64,000 nt of DNA from UBA5069 sp963773745. GTDB taxonomy: Bacteria > Chloroflexota > Anaerolineae > Caldilineales > Caldilineaceae. The notes under the pieces are model-generated. The model had not been told where the DNA came from, did no database searches, and saw only the letters and a list, made by a program, of their open reading frames with translations. Location of the stretch: positions 558,001 to 622,000 of the forward strand of contig CAVZCL010000005.1 of assembly GCA_963773745.1 (NCBI GenBank), written 5' to 3'. The translations under genes and the position numbers were made by a program. Position 1 is the stretch's first letter. Every line of letters begins with the position of its first letter. Shown here in pieces: positions 26,238 to 35,405 of the stretch.

Positions 26238-28889
26238 TCACCCATCCACCAGCACATCCAGCAGCGCGAGCGTAATCCGCTTGGTCTCAATCTGTGCGCC
26301 CCCTTCCAGCACGGGGCCCACGCAGCTGGGGCAGCCCGCCGTGCAGGGACATGCCGCAATCAAGTCGCGCGTCGCGCCCAGCAGCTCATCATGCACCTCA
26401 TAGAGGCGCTCGCTGAAGCCCAGGCCGGCAGGCGTGCGCTCGTAGATGGTAATGCGTGCGGGGGACAGTTCCTCGGGCGCAGCATCACCTTGTGTGCTGT
26501 CGGCGCGTTCAATGTGGGCGTCAATGTCCTCGCGGTCGCACATCAGGTAGAGGGGCGCAAGCGCAAGCAGCGCGTGGCCCAGCCCGTCGAGCGCGCCACG
26601 CGTGCGCAGCCCCGCCTCCAGCCGCCGGTGACAGGTTCGGCAGACGAGCACAAGGTTCTCCAGCCGGTTGGCGTCGAGATAGCGCTCGTTCAGCCCCGCC
26701 ACATAGCCGAAGGTGCGAAAGGGGGTGAGGTGGTGGACGTCGTGCTGGCGGCCCCCATTGCGCGGGTCACCCTCCGGGGTGCCGCACTGGGTGCAGCGGT
26801 AGCGGTCGCGCGCACGCACCGCCTCGCGCTGCTTCTGCCAGTTGGGGCCGTAGTCGTTCACCGAATCGAACCACGCGCCCTCTTCGGCCAGTCTGCGCTG
26901 TGTCTCCGGCGTTACGGTGAGCCAGTAGCCGGTCGTCTCCAGCAGTTGGGCCGGATAGTCGAGCGGGAATGTGCCCAGGTTTTCGTGCGTAAAGCGCTTC
27001 ATGCGCCGGTAGCCCGTCACCTGCGCGCGAATGCGCACGTCGCCGTGGGCCACCTCTGCAACAGTGGTTGCGCCGGCTGCCCCCGTGGCGGCGCGCACCG
27101 CGGCCGTGCCCAGCATTTCAAGCTGCACGTCGCGGTCGACCACAGTATAGTAGTCCACCGCCGCCGGGCGCACGTGGGCAATCGAATTCTCCAAGTCGAG
27201 GCTGCTCACGCGGTAGGTGGCCCCCTCATGCATGTAGATTGCACCGGCGTGGACAAAGGACTGCGCGCTCTCGGCATCCACCTCGCCGATGATGCGCACG
27301 CCGCTTGCAGGGCTCTCGCTGCCTGCCGCAGCGTTCGCCTCCACCTGAATCAGCACAGGCTGATTGCCGCCGCTGCGCAGGCCAAAGCCACGCGCCGGGG
27401 AGCCCAGCCCCGCCCACAGTGTGCGCCCGCCAGCCTGCTGCACCTCGCCCTCGGCGGCCATAATGGTCAGCATTTCGGCCGCGGCTTCGCTCTTGCCAAA
27501 GCGTTCGCCCGGGGCAAGGGGTAGTTCGGCCACGGCGCAGCGCAGGTGATCGACCAGCAGCACCAGGTTGTCGGCGTTGACGAGCGCATGCTCGGGCGAA
27601 CGCTCGAAGATGAATTCGGGGTGGCGAATGATGTACTGATCGAGCGGCAGCCCCGTGGCCACCAGGATGGCGAGCGATGTGTCGCGCGTCCGCCCGGCGC
27701 GCCCCATCTGCTGCCAGAGGCTGGCAATGCTGCCCGGGTATCCGCAGAGGAGCGCCGCCTGCAGGTCGCCAATGTCAATGCCCAGTTCGAGCGCGTTGGT
27801 GGCGGTGACGGCGCGCACCTCTCCGCTGCGCAAGCCGGCCTCGATAGCGCGCCGTTCGCCGGGCATGTAGCCGCCCCGATAGCCGCGTACGGCGCGCTGT
27901 ACATCCAGCGCCGGCTCCCAGTCGGCGTTGCGCTGCAGGCTCTCGCGCAGATAGGTGAGGAGCAGTTCGGTGGTCAGGCGCGAGCGGCCGAAGATGATGC
28001 TCTGTACATTGTTGCGCACGGCCTGCGCAGCAATCGCGTGCGTCTCCAGCACGGCGCTGCGGCGCAGGCCCAGATCCAGGTCATAGACGGGTGGGTTGTA
28101 GAGGATGACCTGCTTCTCGCCGCGCGGCGCGCCGTTGCGCGTAATTGGGTGCACAGGCTGCTCGAGCAGCGTTTCGGCCAGTTGGCGCGGGTTGGCAATG
28201 GTGGCGCTGGTGCAGATGAACTGCGGCTTGCTGCCATAGTGCGCGCAAATGCGCTGCAGGCGGCGCAGCACGTTGGCCACGTGGCTGCCGAAGACGCCCC
28301 GATAGGTGTGGATTTCGTCGATGACCACATAGCGCAGCCCCTCGAAGAAATCGGCCCACTGCGTATGTGCAGGCAAAATGCCCGCGTGGAGCATGTCGGG
28401 GTTGGAGAGCAGAATGCGCGCACGGCTGCGAATGCGGCTGCGCTCGCTCGAGGGCGTGTCGCCGTCGTAGACCGCCACCGACTGTGCCTCGGGCAAGGCT
28501 GCGGGGATATCCTGCACCCAGCCGCGCAGACCGGCCAGCTGATCCTGCGCCAGTGCCTTGGTGGGAAAGAGGTAGAGCGCACGCGCTGCAGCGTCTCCCT
28601 GCAGCGCCTCGAAGACGGGCAGATTGTAGCAGAGCGTCTTGCCGCTGGCGGTAGGGGTGACGACTACAATGCTGCGCCCGGCGGTGGCGTGGTGCAGCGC
28701 CTCGGCCTGATGGCAGTAGAGCGCGGGAATGGCGCGCCGTGTGAGCCCGTCGCGCACGGCGCTGCTGAGCGTGGCGGGTATGGGATCATAGATTGGCGCC
28801 TGCGCGGGCAGCGTGCGCCACGCGGCCACGTTGGCCATGAAGGTGCGATCGCTGCGCAGGTCGGCGAGCAGGTTGTCGAGCGGGGTCAT
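26238..28889 (-). CDS. DEAD/DEAH helicase, MrfA/YprA type (DUF1998), with an HNH module
   Basis: 883-aa superfamily 2 helicase. Motifs: Walker A TPTASGKT (about residues 78-85), DEIH box VIDEIHTYRGVFGSH (about 190-204), SATIANP (about 230), and helicase C-terminal motifs RAVTATNALELGIDIG and QQMGRAGRT. The end has the four-cysteine cluster ACPCTAGCPSC of DUF1998 proteins such as B. subtilis MrfA, which repairs mitomycin-C crosslinks. Unusual: between about residues 690 and 755 lies an HNH-type zinc module, RYRCTQCG ... HDVHHLTPF ... LENLVLVCRTCHRRLE, inserted in the DUF1998 region and explaining the extra length over MrfA (about 750 aa). DNA repair is the likely role; a defence role is possible. 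Single gene between repeats. Confidence 0.88.
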   Translation of the reverse strand: MTPLDNLLADLRSDRTFMANVAAWRTLPAQAPIYDPIPATLSSAVRDGLTRRAIPALYCHQAEALHHATAGRSIVVVTPTASGKTLCYNLPVFEALQGDAAARALYLFPTKALAQDQLAGLRGWVQDIPAALPEAQSVAVYDGDTPSSERSRIRSRARILLSNPDMLHAGILPAHTQWADFFEGLRYVVIDEIHTYRGVFGSHVANVLRRLQRICAHYGSKPQFICTSATIANPRQLAETLLEQPVHPITRNGAPRGEKQVILYNPPVYDLDLGLRRSAVLETHAIAAQAVRNNVQSIIFGRSRLTTELLLTYLRESLQRNADWEPALDVQRAVRGYRGGYMPGERRAIEAGLRSGEVRAVTATNALELGIDIGDLQAALLCGYPGSIASLWQQMGRAGRTRDTSLAILVATGLPLDQYIIRHPEFIFERSPEHALVNADNLVLLVDHLRCAVAELPLAPGERFGKSEAAAEMLTIMAAEGEVQQAGGRTLWAGLGSPARGFGLRSGGNQPVLIQVEANAAAGSESPASGVRIIGEVDAESAQSFVHAGAIYMHEGATYRVSSLDLENSIAHVRPAAVDYYTVVDRDVQLEMLGTAAVRAATGAAGATTVAEVAHGDVRIRAQVTGYRRMKRFTHENLGTFPLDYPAQLLETTGYWLTVTPETQRRLAEEGAWFDSVNDYGPNWQKQREAVRARDRYRCTQCGTPEGDPRNGGRQHDVHHLTPFRTFGYVAGLNERYLDANRLENLVLVCRTCHRRLEAGLRTRGALDGLGHALLALAPLYLMCDREDIDAHIERADSTQGDAAPEELSPARITIYERTPAGLGFSERLYEVHDELLGATRDLIAACPCTAGCPSCVGPVLEGGAQIETKRITLALLDVLVDG

Positions 28890-28990
28890 AGAGCAGGATT
28901 AACGGTCGCAAGCTGCAAGTTCAGGTTCGCAGTAAAGTGTGCCTGTTGAGGGCGAAATGGGCAAGCGCACGCATGTTCGGATTGGGGACG

Positions 28991-29018
28991 CGGCGGCCCG
29001 TAGCGCTACGGGCCGCCG
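28991..29018. repeat. Perfect 28-bp palindrome
   Basis: CGGCGGCCCGTAGC is followed directly by its reverse complement. It is followed by a second short hairpin (CACGCGATTTTCCGCGTG). Both lie between the divergent helicase and SDR genes, just upstream of the promoter at 29041. Confidence 0.7.
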
Positions 29019-29040
29019 CACACGCGATTTTCCGCGTGTT

Positions 29041-29069
29041 TTGACACGCCTTAACGTGTATGTTATCCT
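29041..29069 (+). promoter_or_regulatory. Sigma-70-type promoter upstream of the SDR/RuBisCO-like cluster
   Basis: TTGACA (29041-29046), exactly 17 bp, then TATCCT (29064-29069). It lies about 155 bp before the SDR start codon, in a locally AT-rich stretch, and is the best promoter match I see in the window. The leader between it and the gene holds no obvious open frame. Confidence 0.5.
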
Positions 29070-29223
29070 GTTTGCAAGTTTGTGCATCTGGATGACGTTT
29101 GTTCATCTCCCCGCGCAAATTCTCCTTCGCACAAGGCACAAATGACCACTTACCCTTTTTCCTTTACCCTATACCCCTTGCCACTTACCATTCACCCCCA
29201 ATCACTCGCACGCAGGTGGAACC

Positions 29224-30009
29224 ATGGATGCACCCGATAGTTCTCACTACGCCAGCCGTTTTACGTTGACCGGCAAGCGCGCGCTCGTCACGGGCGGCTC
29301 CAAGGGCATTGGCGCCGATGTTGCCCACGTGCTGGCTCAGGCCGGGGCCGAAATGGCCATCATCGGCCGCGACGAGGCAGGCCTCGAGGCCACCGCGGCG
29401 CTTGTGCGCAGCGAAGGGCGCAGCTGCCACACCATCGTCGCCGACCTCGGCCAAGCCGAGGAGACGGCGCGTGCCGGACGCGAGGCGCTCGCCCACTTCG
29501 GCACGGTCGACATCCTTGTCAACAATGCCGGCATCGCGCGCATTGCCCCTCTGCTGGAGCTGACGCTGGAGCAGTGGGACGAGACGCAAGCCGTCAACAT
29601 GCGTGCGCCCTTTGCGCTGACGCAGATGATCGCACCGGGTATGATCGCGCAGCGCAGCGGCAAGATCATCAACATTTCGTCGCAGGCCGCCACGGTGGCA
29701 TTGCCGGGCCACGCCGCCTACTGCGCCTCCAAGGGTGGCCTCAACATGCTCACCAAAGTCACGGCAGTGGAACTTGGGCAATACAACATTCAGGTGAACG
29801 CCGTCTGTCCCACGGTCATCCTTACGCCCATGGCCGAGCGCGAATGGGGCGACCCCGCAAAGTCCGGCCCCATGCTGGCGCGCATTCCGCTGGGGCGCTT
29901 TGGCCTGCCGCAGGAGGTGGCCGACCTGGTGCTGTTCCTTGCCGCGCCAGCCTCCAACATGATTACCGGCCAGGCCATCTTCCTGGATGGTGGCTTTACG
30001 GCGTCGTAG
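29224..30009 (+). CDS. Short-chain dehydrogenase/reductase (SDR), xylulose-reductase-like
   Basis: 261-aa classical SDR. Cofactor loop TGGSKGIG (about residues 23-30), NNAG (about 98-101), and the catalytic set Ser in NISSQAA, Tyr-x3-Lys in AAYCASKGG; C-terminal ITGQAIFLDGGF. Overall pattern fits the DCXR/polyol and 2-keto-sugar reductase branch. AGGTGG precedes ATG 29224. It is the first gene of the catabolic cluster and is followed after 47 bp by the RuBisCO-like gene, so it may oxidise the sugar or sugar acid that the cluster degrades. The exact substrate is unknown. Confidence 0.85.
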   Translation: MDAPDSSHYASRFTLTGKRALVTGGSKGIGADVAHVLAQAGAEMAIIGRDEAGLEATAALVRSEGRSCHTIVADLGQAEETARAGREALAHFGTVDILVNNAGIARIAPLLELTLEQWDETQAVNMRAPFALTQMIAPGMIAQRSGKIINISSQAATVALPGHAAYCASKGGLNMLTKVTAVELGQYNIQVNAVCPTVILTPMAEREWGDPAKSGPMLARIPLGRFGLPQEVADLVLFLAAPASNMITGQAIFLDGGFTAS

Positions 30010-30056
30010 ACCTATTTGCAAAAGGCGGCGCGCATGTGCTTTTCGCAACGCAGATC

Positions 30057-31214
30057 ATGAACAATTCGCGCCTGCGGGTACTCTATCGTCTTACGGGATC
30101 GGCCGCGCAAGGGGGTGCGCCGGCCGTAGCGGCGCGTGCCGAGGGCATTGCGCTTGAGCAGAGCGTGGAGCTACCGCGCGCCGCTGTGCCCGCCGTCGTC
30201 GCTGCGCAGGGCACTGTGGGCGAGGTTGAGTCGCTTGTGGAGGCAGGCGAAGGCGTCCATGAGGCGTGGATTCGCTACCCCGTGGAGAACACGGGCGATT
30301 CGTTCGCACAGTTGCTCAACGTCCTCTTTGGCAACACCTCGCTCCAGCAGGATATTACACTGGCAGATGTTGACCTGCCCCCAGCAATGCTGGCGCAATT
30401 TGCCGGGCCGCACCTGGGCATTGCCGGCCTGCGCAAACTGCTCGCTGCGCCGCAGGGAGCGCTCACCTGCACGGCGCTCAAGCCGCTGGGGCTCGAGGCC
30501 GCTGCGCTGGCGGCGCTCTGCAGCCGCTTTGCACGCGCGGGCATCCGCGTCATCAAGGATGACCACAGCATTGCCAACCAGCGCTATGCACCCTTTGCCC
30601 AGCGTGTGCCTCTGTGCGTAGCGGCGGCGGCGCGCGTGGCCGATGAGACGGGCCGCGCTGTGCTCTATACGCCCCATGTCTCCGGCGCGCCGGCCGTGCT
30701 CCACGCGCAGACGGCGCTGGCGCGCGCTGCCGGCGTGCGCATGGTGATGATTGCCCCCATGCTCGTGGGATTGCCCGCCTTTGCCGAGGTGGTGGCCGCC
30801 TTCCCCGATATGGCTTTTCTGGCCCACCCCGCGCTGGGCGGCGCGTGGCGGATTGCGCCCGAACTGCTCTTTGGCAAGCTCTTTCGACTGGCCGGGGCCG
30901 ACGCTGTAATCTTCGTCAACTATGGCGGCCGCTTCGGCTACACGCCCGCCCAGTGCCGCGCGCTGGCGCAGAATCTGCGCAGCCCGTGGGGAAATCTGGC
31001 ACCGGCCTTGCCCGTGCCGTCGGGCGGCATGACGGTGGAACGGGTGCCCGACTTGCTCGACTTCTACGGCCCCGACACCCTGCTGCTGGTCAGCGGTGAC
31101 CTCTTTGGCGGCCGGCCGGCCGAGAGCGGCACGACACTCGACGCCCGCAGCCGCGCGTTTGTGCAGGCAGCATCCAACAGACCTTCGCTCCACCAAGGCG
31201 GTGGCATCTCATGA
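30057..31214 (+). CDS. RuBisCO-like protein (type IV, RLP)
   Basis: 385 aa. RuBisCO large-chain barrel features: PHLGIAGLRKLL, catalytic-lysine strand TALKPLGLE (Lys142, equivalent to RuBisCO K175), and VIKDDHS (Lys167, Asp168, Asp169, His170), which aligns with the K201-D-D203-E204 metal site but has His in place of Glu204. YTPHVSG, LAHPALGG and PSGGM (phosphate-binding glycines) follow. Loss of the Glu metal ligand argues against CO2 fixation; known RLPs act in methionine salvage or as decarboxylases/transcarboxylases in apionate breakdown (OiaX/OiaT). Context (RpiB-like, SDR, SorC regulator) favours a sugar-acid role. No strong Shine-Dalgarno at ATG 30057; its end overlaps the regulator start by 4 bp (ATGA). 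Confidence 0.82.
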   Translation: MNNSRLRVLYRLTGSAAQGGAPAVAARAEGIALEQSVELPRAAVPAVVAAQGTVGEVESLVEAGEGVHEAWIRYPVENTGDSFAQLLNVLFGNTSLQQDITLADVDLPPAMLAQFAGPHLGIAGLRKLLAAPQGALTCTALKPLGLEAAALAALCSRFARAGIRVIKDDHSIANQRYAPFAQRVPLCVAAAARVADETGRAVLYTPHVSGAPAVLHAQTALARAAGVRMVMIAPMLVGLPAFAEVVAAFPDMAFLAHPALGGAWRIAPELLFGKLFRLAGADAVIFVNYGGRFGYTPAQCRALAQNLRSPWGNLAPALPVPSGGMTVERVPDLLDFYGPDTLLLVSGDLFGGRPAESGTTLDARSRAFVQAASNRPSLHQGGGIS

Positions 31215-32233
31215 ACGAACGTCCCGAAGCAGGGGGAGACCGTGACGATCAGCTTGTCACTGTTGCCAGCCTCTACTATGAACTAAGCCAGAATCAGCAG
31301 CAGATTGCCGAGCGCATGGAGATCTCGCGCTCTAGCGTCTCGCGGATGATCAAGGAGGCGCGTGACCGCGGCATCGTGGAGATCCGCATCCACCGCCCTG
31401 TCCATCGCGACTATCGGCTGGAGCAGGGGCTGATCGAAACCTTTGGCCTGCAGGATGCGCAGGTGCTCCTTACCACCGCCGAACTGCGCGACGAGCAGAT
31501 GCTCTATGGCGTGGGGCGGCTGGCGGCGGTCTACCTCGAGCGGGTGATTGCTGCGCTGCCCACAGGCGCGTGCATCGGCATTGCCTGGGGCACGGGTGTG
31601 CACGCCGCAGTGACGGCGCTCGCCGAGGAGCGCAATCGGCAAATTGACGTTGTGCAGATTCTGGGCAGCGTGGGCGCGGCCAATTCACTGATTGACGGCC
31701 CCGACCTGGCGCGCTTGGTTGCGGCCAAGCTTGGTGGCCGCCACTATGATCTGCATGCGCCCGTGCTTGTGGAGCAGGAGGGGCTGCGCGACTTGCTGGC
31801 GCACGAGCCGAGCGTGCGCGACGGCCTTGTACGCGCCCGTTCCGTTGCGCTGGCCATTACCGGCATTGGCACGCTGCATGAGGAGGCGGCCTCCTTCCTG
31901 CGCGCCGGTCACCTCTCGCCGGACGATCTGGCGCGCCTGCGCGCCGAAGGCATTGTGGGCGAGACTGTGGGGCGCTTCTTTGATGTGCAGGGGAACTCAG
32001 CGCCCTACGCAATCAACGACCGGGTGATCGGCATTGATCTGGAGGATCTGCGCGCGATTCCACGTGTGGTGGCTGTGGCGCGCGGGCTGCCCAAGGCGCA
32101 GTCGATTCTGGGCGCGTTGCGCGGCAAGTTTCTTTCCGTGCTGGCTACTGATGACCTGACGGCGCGCGCTGTGCTCGAGCTGGCGGGATGGCGCGCCGAC
32201 AGCCGCCTGGCGCAGTCCACGCACGACGGCTAG
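31211..32233 (+). CDS. SorC/DeoR-type sugar-binding transcription regulator
   Basis: 340 aa. N-terminal HTH YYELSQNQQQIAERMEISRSSVSRMIKEAR (residues about 22-51, quoted in parts: QQQIAERMEISRSSVSRM) followed by a sugar-phosphate-binding domain of the SorC family: IGIAWGTGVHAAV, QILGSVGA, LAITGIGTLHEEAASF and VVAVARGLPKAQSILGALRG. Such regulators respond to a phosphorylated sugar, usually the first phosphorylated intermediate of their own pathway. The start overlaps the RuBisCO-like stop by 4 bp, so it most likely controls this cluster. Operator sites were not identified. Confidence 0.88.
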   Translation: MNERPEAGGDRDDQLVTVASLYYELSQNQQQIAERMEISRSSVSRMIKEARDRGIVEIRIHRPVHRDYRLEQGLIETFGLQDAQVLLTTAELRDEQMLYGVGRLAAVYLERVIAALPTGACIGIAWGTGVHAAVTALAEERNRQIDVVQILGSVGAANSLIDGPDLARLVAAKLGGRHYDLHAPVLVEQEGLRDLLAHEPSVRDGLVRARSVALAITGIGTLHEEAASFLRAGHLSPDDLARLRAEGIVGETVGRFFDVQGNSAPYAINDRVIGIDLEDLRAIPRVVAVARGLPKAQSILGALRGKFLSVLATDDLTARAVLELAGWRADSRLAQSTHDG

Positions 32234-32253
32234 AGCGTGCGGAATCAGCCATC

Positions 32254-32417
32254 TTCAACGCAAGGGCGCAAGGTGGGCAATGGCGCAAGGGAAAAGCCAA
32301 AGCAGGAAAGACTACGCTTTCAGAACCTTGGCGCAAGAGCATCATGACGTACGCGGTTGCTTAACCTGTTTTGGCTTTTCCCTTGCGCCATTGCCCACCT
32401 TGCGCCCTTGCGTTGAA
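32254..32417. repeat. Long perfect inverted repeat, 'CAACGCAAGGGCGCAAGG' family, copy 2
   Basis: 48-bp perfect arms (32254-32301 and 32370-32417) starting TTCAACGCAAGGGCGCAAGG, with a 68-nt loop. The family and loop size match the element at 6061-6242, although the loops are unrelated. Again it lies within one direction of transcription, between the regulator and the glycerol-3-phosphate-dehydrogenase-like gene, dividing the cluster into two parts. Confidence 0.85.
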
Positions 32418-32454
32418 AATGCAGCATAAAGACCACAAATCGAGTGAGGCAATC

Positions 32455-33519
32455 ATGGCAAATATCGTTATTCTGGGCGCGGGCGTCATGGGCAGCGCGT
32501 TCAGCACACCCCTCGCCGAAAACGGCCACAGCGTGCGCCTGGTGGGCACCCATCTCGACAGCGACATCATTGAGGAAATCCACGAGACGCGCGTCCACCC
32601 GCGCCTGCGCAGCCGCATCCACAGCAACGTCAGCCCCTACACCTATGACCGCCTGGGAGAAGCGCTGCGCGGGGCCGACCTTGTGGTGCTCGGCGTCAAC
32701 TCGCTCGGCGTGGAGTGGGCGGCGCAGATGCTGGGGCCGCTGCTCCCCGCCGATTTTCCGCTGCTCTTCCTCACCAAGGGGCTGGCCGGCACGGGTGACA
32801 GCCTGCAAACGCTCCCCCACCGGCTGCGCGCCGGCCTGCCCGCCGAGCGGCAGCGCGACGTGCGCCTCAACGCCGTGGGTGGCCCATCCATCGCGGGCGA
32901 GCTCTCGGAGCACCGCCACACCTGCGTGGTTGTTACGGGCAGCGACGCTGCGCTCATCGAACAGTTGGCCGGCTACATGCGCACCCCTTATTACCACGTG
33001 TGGACGAGCACCGACCTCATTGGCGTTGAGACCTGCGTCGCCATGAAGAATGTCTATGCGCTGGCCGTGGGGCTGGTGGGCGGCATGCTGGAGAAGGATG
33101 GCGTGGCCCCCAACGACGCCGTCATGTTCAACGTGGCAGCGGGTCTCTTTGCCCAGGGGCTTTGGGAAATTGCCTACATGGTGGATATCATGGGGGGCGA
33201 TCGGCGCAGCGTCTACTCGCTTCCGGGCGCGGGCGATCTCTATGTGACGAGTATGGGCGGGCGCAACGCACGCATGGGGCGCTATCTGGCGCTGGGCACC
33301 CCCTTCTCGGCGGCCAAGCGCACGTACATGCCCGATGACACGATCGAGGGCGCGCAGCTTTGCCAGTCGATTGGCCCTTCAGTAGAGTCGATGATCGCCG
33401 AGGGCAAACTCGATGGCGACGCCATCCCGCTGCTGCGCACGATGATCGACATTGTCTGCCACGATGCGCCGGTGGACATCCCCTGGGAGAGCTTTTTTGC
33501 CGGGCCGGTCAAGGCATAG
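32455..33519 (+). CDS. NAD(P)-dependent glycerol-3-phosphate dehydrogenase family protein
   Basis: 354 aa. Rossmann start MANIVILGAGVMGSAFSTPL, then VLGVNSLGVEW, LFLTKGLAG, AVGGPSIAGEL and the catalytic-lysine region VETCVAMKNVYALAVGLVGG; LPGAGDLYVTSMGGRN is the dihydroxyacetone-phosphate-site region of GpsA. GpsA makes sn-glycerol-3-phosphate for lipids, but this copy lies in a sugar catabolic cluster, so it may act on another phosphorylated ketose or tetrose. It is slightly longer than GpsA (about 335 aa). GAGG precedes ATG 32455. Followed after 22 bp by the RpiB-like gene. Confidence 0.85.
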   Translation: MANIVILGAGVMGSAFSTPLAENGHSVRLVGTHLDSDIIEEIHETRVHPRLRSRIHSNVSPYTYDRLGEALRGADLVVLGVNSLGVEWAAQMLGPLLPADFPLLFLTKGLAGTGDSLQTLPHRLRAGLPAERQRDVRLNAVGGPSIAGELSEHRHTCVVVTGSDAALIEQLAGYMRTPYYHVWTSTDLIGVETCVAMKNVYALAVGLVGGMLEKDGVAPNDAVMFNVAAGLFAQGLWEIAYMVDIMGGDRRSVYSLPGAGDLYVTSMGGRNARMGRYLALGTPFSAAKRTYMPDDTIEGAQLCQSIGPSVESMIAEGKLDGDAIPLLRTMIDIVCHDAPVDIPWESFFAGPVKA

Positions 33520-33541
33520 TGGCGCAATCAAGGAGAAACTT

Positions 33542-34012
<471 letters not shown>

Positions 34013-34013
34013 A

Positions 34014-34106
34014 AATCAGTGGTAAATGGTGAATTGGTCATTGGCCCGTTATCGCCAGCAATCCAACGCAATGGGCCAGTGACCAATTCACCATTTACTA
34101 CTGATT
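34014..34106. repeat. Inverted repeat with 'GGTAAATGGTGAATTGGTCA' arms
   Basis: Arms 34014-34048 and 34073-34106 pair with one or two mismatches around a 24-nt loop. The repeat occupies the gap between the isomerase and alcohol dehydrogenase genes. Words of this type (AGTGGTAAATGG, GTGGTAAGTGG) also occur near 50800, 55330 and 57880. Confidence 0.75.
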
Positions 34107-34115
34107 GTTGGCCCC

Positions 34116-35285
34116 ATGAAAGGACCTCCCGTGAAATTCGAATTTACTTCGCCCCACCGCATCATCTTTGGGTCGGGGACGCTGCAGCAGGTGGGCAAGA
34201 TTGCGGCCGCGCTGGGCGAACGCGCACTTGTGGTGACGGGCATCGCCGACGAGCGTGTGCAGCCGCTGCTTGAGCTCCTGGCTGCAGAAAACATGGGCTA
34301 TGTCGTCTACAGTGTGGAGAGCGAACCAACCGTGGAGATGGCGCAGGAGGCCGCCAAGCTGGCGCAGCATGAGGGCTCGACCTTCGTGATTGGCATTGGC
34401 GGCGGCAGCGCCATGGACACCGCCAAGGCAGCGGCCGCGTTCATTACCAACCCGGGCGATCCCTATGATCACCTCGAGGTTGTGGGCCAGGGCAAGCCGC
34501 TGCGCAGCACGCCTGCGCCGTGGATCGCCATCCCCACCACCGCAGGTACGGGCAGCGAGGTGACGCGCAACGCCGTACTGCTCTCCACGCCGCACAAGGT
34601 CAAGGTCAGCCTGCGCAGCACCCACATGCTGGCGCACGTCGCGATTGTGGACCCCGAGCTAACCGTCAGCACGCCGCCGGCCGTCACCGCCTCCACCGGG
34701 CTGGACGCGCTGACACAGCTGCTCGAGCCCTTTGTCTCCATCAAGTCCACACCCATGACCGATGCGCTCTGCCGCGAGGCGCTGCCGCGCGCGGCCTGGG
34801 CGCTGCCACGCGCCTATGCCGACGGCAGTGACCTCAAGGCGCGCGAGCAGATGTCCTTTGCAAGCCTCTCCGGTGGGCTGGCGCTGGCCAACGGTGGGCT
34901 TGGTGCAGTCCACGGGATTGCCGGCCCCTTTGGCGGAACCTACCACGCGCCCCACGGCGCGGTGTGTGCGGCGCTGCTTGCCCCGATTACCGAGGTGAAC
35001 CTGCAGGCGCTGGCTGCCCGAGCCCCGGAATCCGTGGCGCTTGCTCGCTATGCCGAGGCCGCCGTACTCTGCACAGGCAACCCCAGGGCCACTGCCCGCA
35101 ATTTGGTGGAGTGGCTGCGCGCGCTTGTGGCGGAGCTCAACATCCCCGGCCTGGCAACATACAGTTTTGGCGAAGCCGACTTCGATACGCTGATTCCCCA
35201 GGCGCGGGCGTCCAGCAGCATGAAGGGCAATCCCATCGAACTGACGGAAGAGGAGCTGCGCCAGGCCCTTCGCGCGGCGTTGTAG
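34116..35285 (+). CDS. Iron-type alcohol dehydrogenase / maleylacetate reductase family protein
   Basis: 389 aa, NAD(P)H-dependent oxidoreductase. Seen: FGSGTLQQVG near the start, nucleotide motif GIGGGSAMDTAKA (about residues 92-104), PTTAGTGSEVT, and the metal region GLDALTQLLEPFVS followed by HGIAGPFGGTYHAPHG. Of the four usual metal ligands (Asp, His, His, His) the first His appears as Gln in DALTQ, a variant that occurs in one branch of the family. Substrate cannot be assigned; reduction of an aldehyde such as glycolaldehyde or a short hydroxyaldehyde from the cluster pathway is plausible. Start ATG 34116; GTG 34131 is an alternative. Last gene of the cluster. Confidence 0.85.
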   Translation: MKGPPVKFEFTSPHRIIFGSGTLQQVGKIAAALGERALVVTGIADERVQPLLELLAAENMGYVVYSVESEPTVEMAQEAAKLAQHEGSTFVIGIGGGSAMDTAKAAAAFITNPGDPYDHLEVVGQGKPLRSTPAPWIAIPTTAGTGSEVTRNAVLLSTPHKVKVSLRSTHMLAHVAIVDPELTVSTPPAVTASTGLDALTQLLEPFVSIKSTPMTDALCREALPRAAWALPRAYADGSDLKAREQMSFASLSGGLALANGGLGAVHGIAGPFGGTYHAPHGAVCAALLAPITEVNLQALAARAPESVALARYAEAAVLCTGNPRATARNLVEWLRALVAELNIPGLATYSFGEADFDTLIPQARASSSMKGNPIELTEEELRQALRAAL

Positions 35286-35287
35286 AG

Positions 35288-35393
35288 ACAAAGCCAGTAC
35301 ACAGATTTCACAGAAAAAAAGCAGACAACAACGGATAAAAGCAATATCCGTTGTTGTCTGCTTTTTTCTGTGAAATCTGTGTACAGGCTTTTG
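35288..35393. terminator. Inverted repeat / terminator, 'ACACAGATTTCACAG' family, copy 3
   Basis: Arms of about 50 bp (35288-35337 and 35345-35393) with a 7-nt loop pair nearly perfectly; an internal A7/T6 run differs by one base. The arm includes GTACACAGATTTCACAGAAA. It begins 3 bp after the alcohol dehydrogenase stop and lies between convergent genes, so it can act as a terminator for both. Confidence 0.8.
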
Positions 35394-35405
35394 TCCGTGC
35401 GCCGG

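Noticed and set aside
27546..28949. Open frame on the plus strand opposite the helicase
   Set aside because: No recognisable domain, and it mirrors the codon bias of the helicase strand.
30057..31214. Considered a true CO2-fixing RuBisCO large subunit
   Set aside because: The metal-site Glu is His, the chain is short (385 aa), and no phosphoribulokinase or small subunit is nearby.
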